Shown here: one piece after another, positions 34,363-43,686 of the stretch | Numbering within the stretch: position 1 is the first letter of the stretch | Layout: each line of letters begins with the position of its first letter | From: Amycolatopsis thermalba | GTDB taxonomy: Bacteria; Actinomycetota; Actinomycetes; Mycobacteriales; Pseudonocardiaceae | Direction of reading: 5' to 3' | NCBI RefSeq assembly: GCF_003385215.1 | Contig: NZ_PQHW01000057.1 | Span: 1-43,686, forward strand | DNA: 43,686 bases | Notes under the pieces: model-generated | Told to the model about the DNA's origin: nothing | The model's input: the letters and a program-made list of their open reading frames with translations, nothing else | Databases searched by the model: none | Position numbers and translations under genes: made by a program

Positions 34363-35021
34363 TGCGCACCGTGCTGCGGAAGCACAACAACCGCTTCCGG
34401 GAGCGGCTGGCGACCAGCCGCGTCATGGGGATCCTGCGGGCGGACTCGTCGGCCTGGTTCGCCGACGCGGGCCAGGTCCTCTACGAGGCGGGTCTCGGTG
34501 TGCTGGAGGTCGATCTGGCGACACCGGGCGCGCTGGATGCGATCGGGGTGCTGCAGGTCGAACTGGGGCAGGACGCGTTGATCGGCGCGGGCGGGGTGCG
34601 CACGGTGTCCGCGGTGGACCGGTGCGCCGCGGCGGGCGTGGACTTCATCGCGAGCGCGACGTTCTCGCCCGACGTGCTGTGGCGCGCGCAGGAGTACGCG
34701 CTGCCGATCGTGTGCGGCGCGCTGACGCCCACGGAGGTCGACGCGGCCTGGCGGTACGGGCCGGCCGCGGTGAAGCTGTACCCGGCGGCCACCTCCGGCG
34801 GGGTGCGGTACCTGGAGGAGGTCCAGTCCACGCTGCCGGAGGTGCCGCTGGTGCCCGCGGGCGGCGTGTCGCTGTCCGATGTAGACGGCTACCTGGCCGC
34901 GGGCGCCCTCGCGGTCGGCGTCGGCTCGGCCCTCCTCGGCGACGCCCTCGACGGCGGCAGGCTGGACGAGCTGGCCAAGCGGGCATCACAGGTGGCGACC
35001 ACCGCTGACCGCTACGCCTAG
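34362..35021 (+). CDS. KDPG/KHG-type aldolase
   Basis: A 219-residue class I aldolase of the 2-keto-3-deoxy-6-phosphogluconate/4-hydroxy-2-oxoglutarate family. The Schiff-base lysine is Lys138 in AVKLYPA and the general acid-base is Glu49 in VLEVDL. GAGGV and the phosphate-binding end GGVSL are present. It is a TIM barrel and gives pyruvate plus an aldehyde. The substrate cannot be read from sequence, and no dehydratase gene is nearby. It begins directly at the pncA stop (TGATG), so it is part of the pncB-pncA unit although the pathways are unrelated. Confidence 0.85.
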   Translation: MRTVLRKHNNRFRERLATSRVMGILRADSSAWFADAGQVLYEAGLGVLEVDLATPGALDAIGVLQVELGQDALIGAGGVRTVSAVDRCAAAGVDFIASATFSPDVLWRAQEYALPIVCGALTPTEVDAAWRYGPAAVKLYPAATSGGVRYLEEVQSTLPEVPLVPAGGVSLSDVDGYLAAGALAVGVGSALLGDALDGGRLDELAKRASQVATTADRYA

Positions 35022-35295
35022 CGAGCACCGGCAGGCGGCGCCGCAGGTTTCCGGCACCGCCGCAACGCGGCCGGCCGCAGGCCCAGCGCCCCATCGCGCC
35101 GGCGGCCTCCGGCGCGCCCGGCGCCTCCACCCCACACGGGTGCGCTCAGCGCCAACGGTCCCCCATCCCCGCCGCATCGCGACCGGCAGGCGCGGGCCCC
35201 ACGCCACCGGTCCCCACCATCGCAGCCCGGCCGGCCACCAACCCACAACGCTGCGGCCCGCCGCGCCGACTACCGCCGTCCCCCCGGCGCGCGCG
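35022..35295. other. GC-rich intergenic region, no gene seen
   Basis: Between the aldolase stop and the stop of the convergent anchor-P gene lie 274 bases of Pro/Arg/Gly-type low-complexity GC-rich DNA. Open frames exist on both strands, but none has a ribosome binding site, sensible composition or a recognised family. Confidence 0.5.
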
Positions 35296-35946
35296 TCAGA
35301 GCCCGAACGGCGCGCAGCTCGCCGATCCGACCAGGATGTCCCCGGAAGCCGGGCCGCCCTGCGGGAACAGCTTGATGTGCATCGCGTTCGTGGTCAGGCT
35401 GCCGTCCGCCGGCACCGGCACGATCAGCTCGTTCAGCACGACCTCCGCCATCGGCGGCGCGCCCGGCGTCGTGCCCGGGATGGTGATCACGTGGTTCGTC
35501 GGGATGTTCTGCGGCACCGTGATGCCGGTGACGGTGCCCAGCTGCATGTAGCCGTTGCTGCCGTTGGCCGTGGTGTTGCACCCCGCGCCGAACGTCCTGG
35601 CCTTGATCACCGGGCCGCCGAACTGCTGCAGCACGCTCGTCTCGAACCGCTGGCCGGTCACCTTCACACTCGCGGTGCCGTCCGGGTTGCGGGTGCACGT
35701 GGTGCTGCTCAGGCCGTACTTCGTGCGCGTGCCGACGGTGATCGGGTCGGTGCGGCCCTCCGCGGTGGCGTCCACGACGCACGGCGCGATCGGGTCCGAG
35801 TGCGCCGACACGCCGTCGACCGTGATGTCGACCGCCCCCACCGAACCGGCGCCGGTCGCCTCCGGCTGCGCCTGCGCGCTCGCCGGCACGGCCACCGCCG
35901 CCCCGAGGAGGGCCGCCACCACCACGATTCGCCTGGCCCGCTGCAT
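35296..35946 (-). CDS. Secreted choice-of-anchor-P family protein
   Basis: A 216-residue exported beta-rich protein. The signal peptide (1-30, RRIVVVAALLGAAVAVPASA then AQA) is clear. The mature part has the pattern of the choice-of-anchor-P family: repeated Thr/Val/Gly strands with IPTNHVITIPG, LTTNAMHIKLF, and a late GDILVGSASC. Paired cysteines suggest disulfides outside the cell. Its role is unknown; members may be surface adhesins. The ATG has AAAGGAG upstream. It is convergent with the pncB unit and divergent from dinG. Confidence 0.75.
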   Translation of the reverse strand: MQRARRIVVVAALLGAAVAVPASAQAQPEATGAGSVGAVDITVDGVSAHSDPIAPCVVDATAEGRTDPITVGTRTKYGLSSTTCTRNPDGTASVKVTGQRFETSVLQQFGGPVIKARTFGAGCNTTANGSNGYMQLGTVTGITVPQNIPTNHVITIPGTTPGAPPMAEVVLNELIVPVPADGSLTTNAMHIKLFPQGGPASGDILVGSASCAPFGL

Positions 35947-36108
35947 GAGCCGCTCCTTTCGCCTGAGGAAATCCCTCCTCGACAATCGGCAGGACACCCG
36001 GCCGGCGTGACCCACCCGGCCGGATGCCACCCGGACGAGTGGATCTCGATCTTTCCGGGAGCGGGGCGGTGGCCCGTTCCTGACGGTGGCCCCCGGTACC
36101 GTGTCCTG

Positions 36109-38154
36109 GTGGCCGTCCGTACTGCGTTCCCCGGTGTCAACGAGCTCCTCACGACCGCTGTCGAGGCGCTCGGCGGTGCGGAGCGCCCGGGGCAGGTCAA
36201 GATGGCCGAGGCGGTCGGCCGCGCGATCCGCACCGGCGAGCACCTGGCCGTGCAGGCGGGCACCGGCACCGGGAAGTCGCTGGCGTACCTGGTCCCGGCC
36301 ATCCGGCACGCGGTCGAGAAGGACACCACGGTGGTCGTGTCGACGGCGACGATCGCGCTGCAGCGCCAGCTCGTCGACCGCGACCTGCCCCGCCTGGCGA
36401 AGGCGTTGAAGAAGCCGCTGGGCCGCCTGCCCACGTTCGCGATCCTCAAGGGCCGCCGCAACTACCTGTGCCTGCACCGGCTCGACTCGGGCGCGCCGGA
36501 GGAGCCGGAGGACCCGGCGCTGTTCGACCCGTTCGCGGTGTCGCGGCTGGGCAAGGAGGTCACGCGGCTGCGCGAGTGGGCCTCCGACACCGAGACCGGT
36601 GACCGCGACGAGCTGGTGCCGGGCGTGTCCGAGCAGGCGTGGCGGCAGGTGTCGGTCACCGCCAAGGAGTGCCTGGGCGTGGCGCGGTGCCCGATCGGCC
36701 AGGACTGCTTCGCGGAGCGGGCGCGCGGCGAGGCGGGCAAGGCGGACGTGGTGGTCACCAACCACGCGCTGCTGGCGATCGACGCGCTGCAGGGCTACCA
36801 GGTGCTGCCGGAGCACGACCTGGTGATCATCGACGAGGCGCACGAGCTGGTCGACCGGGTCACGTCGGTCGCGACCGGCGAGCTGACCTCGTCGGCGGTC
36901 GCGGTGGCGGTGCGGCGCTGCGGGAAGCTGATCGACGCCGACACGGCCGACCGGCTGCAGGAGGCTTCCGAAGGTCTGGCGATGATCCTGGAGGACCTGC
37001 CGGCCGGGCGGATGGACACGCTGCCGAAGGCGCTGGGCGGTGCGGTCGCCGCGGTGCGGGACGGGGCGCACGCGTGCCTGACCGCGCTGGGTTCGGACCG
37101 CAAGGAGGACGTCGAGGAGGCCACGGCCCGCAAGCTCGCGCGCTCGCAGCTGGAGGAGGTGCACGACACCGCGGTGCGGCTGCTGGAGGCGTTCGCCGAG
37201 GACACCGCGCACCAGCGGGACGTGGTGTGGCTGTCCAACGACAAGTTCTCGTTCGCCAACCGCCCGCCGATGCTGCACGTGGCTCCGCTGTCGGTGGCCG
37301 GTCTGCTGCGGGAGCGGGTGTTCGCGCAGAAGACGACGGTGCTGACGTCGGCGACGCTGGCGCTGGGCGGCGCGTTCGACACGCTGGCGCGGCAGTGGGG
37401 GCTGCCGCCGTCGCAGGCTCGGGTGGTGAAGGCCGAGGGCGCGGCGACGGACAAGGCCGCCCCGGCGGACGACGAGGAGCTGAAGTGGTCCGGTTTGGAC
37501 GTCGGTTCGCCGTTCGACCACCGGCGCAACGGAATCCTGTACGTGGCGAAGCACCTGCCGCCGCCGGGCCGCGACGGTCTCGGTGAGCGGACGCTGGACG
37601 AGATCGCGTCGCTGATCGAGGCCGCCGGTGGGCGGACGCTGGGCCTGTTCTCGTCGATGCGCGCGGCGAAGCAGGCGACCGAGGCGCTGCGGGACCGGAT
37701 CGAGTTCCCGATCCTGTGCCAGGGCGAGGACGCGACGTCGTTGCTGGTGACGAAGTTCGCGGAGGATGCGCGGACGTGCCTGTTCGGGACATTGTCGCTG
37801 TGGCAGGGCGTGGACGTGCCCGGGCCGTCGCTGCAACTGGTGATCGTCGACCGGATCCCGTTCCCGCGCCCGGACGACCCGGTGTCGTCGGCGCGCCAGC
37901 GGGCGGTGGAAGCCCACGGCGGCAACGGTTTCCTGACGGTGGCGGCCACCCACGCGGCGCTGCTGCTGGCGCAGGGCACGGGCCGGCTGCACCGCTCGGT
38001 CGGCGACAGGGGCGTGGTGGCGGTGCTGGACTCACGCCTGGCAACGGCCCGCTACGGCGGCTTCCTGCGCTCCTCGCTCCCCCCGTTCTGGCCGACGTAC
38101 GACCCAGAGGTAGCCAAAGCGGCGCTCAAACGCCTGGACGCCGCCGCCAGCTGA
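36109..38154 (+). CDS. dinG: DinG/XPD-like ATP-dependent DNA helicase
   Basis: A 681-residue superfamily 2 helicase with 5'-3' polarity, used in R-loop and G-quadruplex resolution. Walker A AGTGTGKS is at 50-57 and DEAH at 242-245. Four cysteines (121, 188, 194, 200) fit the iron-sulfur cluster of this family. The late motifs QGVDVPG and QGTGRLHRS near the end bind nucleotide. The start is GTG (VAVRTAFPG), chosen because the family's N-terminus begins there; the frame is open far upstream. It matches Rv1329c in position beside pncB. The 3' side carries 21-bp repeats. Confidence 0.94.
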   Translation: MAVRTAFPGVNELLTTAVEALGGAERPGQVKMAEAVGRAIRTGEHLAVQAGTGTGKSLAYLVPAIRHAVEKDTTVVVSTATIALQRQLVDRDLPRLAKALKKPLGRLPTFAILKGRRNYLCLHRLDSGAPEEPEDPALFDPFAVSRLGKEVTRLREWASDTETGDRDELVPGVSEQAWRQVSVTAKECLGVARCPIGQDCFAERARGEAGKADVVVTNHALLAIDALQGYQVLPEHDLVIIDEAHELVDRVTSVATGELTSSAVAVAVRRCGKLIDADTADRLQEASEGLAMILEDLPAGRMDTLPKALGGAVAAVRDGAHACLTALGSDRKEDVEEATARKLARSQLEEVHDTAVRLLEAFAEDTAHQRDVVWLSNDKFSFANRPPMLHVAPLSVAGLLRERVFAQKTTVLTSATLALGGAFDTLARQWGLPPSQARVVKAEGAATDKAAPADDEELKWSGLDVGSPFDHRRNGILYVAKHLPPPGRDGLGERTLDEIASLIEAAGGRTLGLFSSMRAAKQATEALRDRIEFPILCQGEDATSLLVTKFAEDARTCLFGTLSLWQGVDVPGPSLQLVIVDRIPFPRPDDPVSSARQRAVEAHGGNGFLTVAATHAALLLAQGTGRLHRSVGDRGVVAVLDSRLATARYGGFLRSSLPPFWPTYDPEVAKAALKRLDAAAS

Positions 38155-38197
38155 CGAGAGACCACCGCGGACAACTCGCAAGCTCCGACCCACGCCC

Positions 38198-38260
38198 GCG
38201 AGTCCCACACTCACGCCCGCGAGTCCCACACTCACGCCCGCGAGTCCCACGCTCGCGCAG
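38198..38260. repeat. Three direct 21-bp repeats at a convergent junction
   Basis: Three consecutive 21-base units, at 38198, 38219 and 38240, each start GCGAGTCCCAC followed by 10 bases ending in CACGCCC or similar. They belong to the same family as the cluster at 17846-18000. A decayed inverted unit (ACAACTCGC at 38171-38179) lies upstream. They fall between dinG and the convergent OsmC gene. No other feature was found in 38155-38412. Confidence 0.8.
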
Positions 38261-38412
38261 CGAGCCACTTCCCTGGCTGCGAACCGCGCCCATGCGCGCG
38301 CCCCGCGCGCCACGGGTCCCGCGCACGCCCCGCGGGTTCCGAGCTCACCCCCAGGGGATCCGCCCCCGGCGGTCACGCTTCCCCACCCTGAACGCGCCGC
38401 CACGAGGCGCTC

Positions 38413-38808
38413 CTACCCGGCGAACTCCTCCGTCACCGGGATCCCCTTCTTCAGCGTCCGCGACACCGTGCACAACCGCTCGATCGCCCGGTCCACCGCC
38501 GCCACCAGCTTGTCGCGCTCGTCGGCCGGCAGGGTCGACAGGTCGACGTCGAAGAGCACGTGCACCGCGTCCAGTTCGGACGCGCCCTCCCGCCGATCAG
38601 CGCTCACCGCCGCGCGCAGTGGCGCGTCCGTCCGGCGCGTGATCAGCTCCTCGGCCGTCACCGCCGCGCATCCGGCCGCCGCGATCTGCAGCAGCTCCGC
38701 CGGCGAGAACGCCCCGGGCGCTCCCTTCCGGCCGATCCGCACCGACGCACCACGTTCATTGCGCCCGACGAACTCGTGCTCGCCTTCGCGGCGGACGTCC
38801 AGGCTCAC
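38413..38808 (-). CDS. OsmC/Ohr family peroxiredoxin-like protein
   Basis: A 131-residue protein of the organic hydroperoxide reductase family. The redox cysteines are Cys47 in AAAGCAAVTAEEL and Cys113 in RLCTVSRTLKKGIPV, with the conserved central helix between. It reduces organic peroxides in the cytoplasm with a thiol or lipoyl donor. The GTG start (VSLDVRREG) has GAGGAG 4 bases upstream. It is a tail gene of the ctaD-serB-pth unit or stands alone; the gap to the next gene is 19 bases. Confidence 0.92.
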   Translation of the reverse strand: MSLDVRREGEHEFVGRNERGASVRIGRKGAPGAFSPAELLQIAAAGCAAVTAEELITRRTDAPLRAAVSADRREGASELDAVHVLFDVDLSTLPADERDKLVAAVDRAIERLCTVSRTLKKGIPVTEEFAG

Positions 38809-38827
38809 ACGCTCTCCTCGGTCGGGG

Positions 38828-42613
<3,786 letters not shown>

Positions 42614-42723
42614 TCCTGCCTCCAAGGTCCTCTTCGGTGTGTCAGCGGCCGCGGCGACGCGACCAGTCCGGATCGTATCCCTCGCCCCCGACACCGGTGC
42701 GCACCGGCTGGGAAGATCACGCC

Positions 42724-43557
42724 ATGGGAGACCGGTACACGACCGCCGCCGTGGCGGCCGCGGTCGAGGTCGGCAAGAGGTTCCAGCTGCCCGCCGAGTA
42801 CCCGGAAGTGCTGGCCACGCGGTCGAACGTGCTGGTGAGACTGGGTGCGATCGTGGCCAGGGTGCCCGGAACGACGCTGGTCGCGCGGCCCGGGGTGCTC
42901 CAGTCGCTGGCGCGCGAAGTGGCACTTTCGTCGTTCCTCGAGATGCGGGATTCTCCGGTCATACCGCCGTTCGAAAGCCCCGGTCCGCACCTCGCGAACG
43001 GCCTTCCGGTGACACTGTGGCGTTTCACACGTCACGACCCCGATCACGTCTTCTCCGCCGCCGAGGTAGCCTGGTCGCTGGCCGAGCTGCACGCCGCCCT
43101 GCGCGGCTTCCCGGACGAACTGGACGCGCCGGGCCCGCTGGCCGAGGCCCGGTCCTGGATCGCGCGGTTCGACCTGCCCGCGGAACTGGCGGACGAGGTC
43201 GAGGCGCTCGCGGCGGTCCTGCCCGACGGCCCGGCGCAGGCTCTGCACGGCGACGCGCATCCGGGCAACCTGCTGGCCACGGCGAGCGGGCCGCGCTGGC
43301 TCGACTTCGAGGACACGTGGGCCGGGCCGGTCCTCTGGGACCTGGCGTGCCTGGCGCTGACCTCCCGGATGAACGGCCGCGCCGCGGTCGCCGCGTACCC
43401 GGACGGCCCCGATCCGGACGAGCTGGCGCCGTGGGTGCGGCTGCGTGATCTGTTCGGGGTGTGCTGGCGGTTCGTGATCGCGCACCGGTTCCCCGACCGG
43501 CTCCCGGAAGCGCAGGCTGACCTGCGGCGATTCAAAAATGTCGGTGGGTCCCGCTAG
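42724..43557 (+). CDS. Aminoglycoside phosphotransferase-like (APH family) kinase
   Basis: A 277-residue protein kinase-like fold phosphotransferase. The catalytic [10 protein letters not shown] (about 175-184) and the metal-binding [19 protein letters not shown] (equivalent to DFG) are clear. Substrates in this family range from antibiotics to choline and sugars, so the role is undecided. The start has only a weak purine run. It is divergent from ctaD. Its stop codon TAG is part of the GCTAGC target site of the IS481-like element; the coding sequence itself seems intact. Confidence 0.87.
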   Translation: MGDRYTTAAVAAAVEVGKRFQLPAEYPEVLATRSNVLVRLGAIVARVPGTTLVARPGVLQSLAREVALSSFLEMRDSPVIPPFESPGPHLANGLPVTLWRFTRHDPDHVFSAAEVAWSLAELHAALRGFPDELDAPGPLAEARSWIARFDLPAELADEVEALAAVLPDGPAQALHGDAHPGNLLATASGPRWLDFEDTWAGPVLWDLACLALTSRMNGRAAVAAYPDGPDPDELAPWVRLRDLFGVCWRFVIAHRFPDRLPEAQADLRRFKNVGGSR

Positions 43558-43558
43558 C
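43553..43558. other. Likely IS481 target site GCTAGC
   Basis: GCTAGC fits the NCTAGN target preferred by IS481-type elements. It lies immediately before the TGT that starts the element, as expected for the left copy of a 6-bp target duplication. The right copy would lie beyond the window. Confidence 0.6.
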
Positions 43559-43606
43559 TGTTGCGGGTCATGACGTTGGTGTCGGCTGCGGGGGCTTGAG
43601 ACGAGG

Positions 43607-43672
43607 GGACGGGTCTTTCGGCGGCAGGATGAGAAGTGCGACCCACTCATCCGCCGAGAGAAAGACCCGTCC
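43607..43672 (+). promoter_or_regulatory. Hairpin around the transposase ribosome binding site
   Basis: GGACGGGTCTTTC-GGCGG (43607-43624) pairs with CCGCC-GAGA-GAAAGACCCGTCC (43651-43672), 18 of 22 bases. The right arm holds the purine-rich site GAGAGAAAGA and ends at the base before the ATG. In read-through transcripts it would hide the ribosome binding site. Confidence 0.55.
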
Positions 43673-43686
43673 ATGCACCACCGTAA
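43673..43686 (+). CDS. Transposase start, truncated by window edge
   Basis: The ATG at 43673 opens a frame MHHR that continues beyond the window. The four codons resemble the N-terminus of IS481-type transposases, a helix-turn-helix followed by a DDE (rve) domain. Only the position inside the element and the GAGAG site upstream support it. Confidence 0.45.

Larger units (their letters stand above)
43559..43686 (+). mobile_element. Left end of an IS481-family insertion sequence (cut by window edge)
   Basis: The segment begins TGTTGCGGGTCATGACG directly after GCTAGC. IS481 elements start with TGT and target NCTAGN. About 110 bases in, an ATG begins MHHR, which resembles the start of IS481 transposases. 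The right end, most of the transposase and the second target copy are outside the window, so the family call rests on the border and four codons. Confidence 0.55.

Noticed and set aside
35296-37992. Long minus-strand open frame (about 900 codons) covering dinG
   Set aside because: Only its 3' end (35296-35946) codes for a real secreted protein. The rest is antisense to dinG and is Arg/His/Gln-rich without any motif, a usual effect of GC-rich codon use.
43553-43557. Truncation of the phosphotransferase by the insertion element
   Set aside because: The TAG stop is within the pre-existing target site GCTAGC, so the protein probably ended there before insertion.

Overview
The window looks like a piece of a high-GC actinomycete chromosome, most likely from the family Pseudonocardiaceae (Amycolatopsis-like). 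The evidence is the GC-rich third codon positions, frequent GTG starts, ATGA/GTGA stop-start overlaps, leaderless promoters, and actinobacterial families such as RamB, DUF2017, CysO/Mec, DUF4383, a DprE2-like reductase and a choice-of-anchor-P protein. No rRNA, tRNA, CRISPR array or prophage was seen. The genus is an inference. Layout: 1-4.2 kb carries a secreted trypsin-like protease and the glyoxylate shunt pair aceA-aceB. 4.2-11.1 kb carries the divergent regulator ramB, an FMN reductase, a hexapeptide acyltransferase back-to-back with a nucleoside hydrolase, a VOC protein divergent from a WYL regulator, and a pRiA4b-ORF3 protein. 11.1-17.9 kb carries a decayed metallo-beta-lactamase-fold gene, a Ddn-like F420 enzyme, a MarR-ABC exporter operon, DUF4383, a DprE2-like reductase, small envelope proteins and Bcp. 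17.8-22.6 kb holds an inverted 21-bp repeat cluster and a catabolic unit: a GntR regulator, an MHS-type transporter and pxpA-pxpB-pxpC (5-oxoprolinase). 22.5-38.2 kb is a mirror of the M. tuberculosis Rv1329c-Rv1341 block: rdgB, rph, an MBL phosphodiesterase, murI, rhomboid, cysM, cysO, mec, a P1 peptidase, DUF2017, clpS, then divergent pncB and dinG. It has local insertions: a secreted protein, a broken flippase-like gene, a second ClpS-DUF2017-like pair, pncA, a KDPG aldolase and an anchor-P protein. 38.2-43.7 kb carries a second copy of the 21-bp repeats, OsmC, a PTH2-type hydrolase, serB, ctaD, a phosphotransferase and the left end of an IS481-like element cut by the window edge. How the genes work together: aceA/aceB with RamB form the acetate/fatty-acid switch. 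GntR, the MHS carrier and PxpABC probably import a substrate and open 5-oxoproline to glutamate. CysM uses thiocarboxylated CysO to make CysO-cysteine, and Mec releases the cysteine. PncA and PncB run NAD salvage. ClpS proteins hand N-degron substrates to ClpCP. The most interesting system is the apparent duplication of the ClpS-DUF2017 gene pair inside the cysteine/murI operon. Other notable points are two overlapping back-to-back leaderless promoters only 13 bp apart, and a 21-bp hairpin-forming repeat that occupies two convergent gene junctions.
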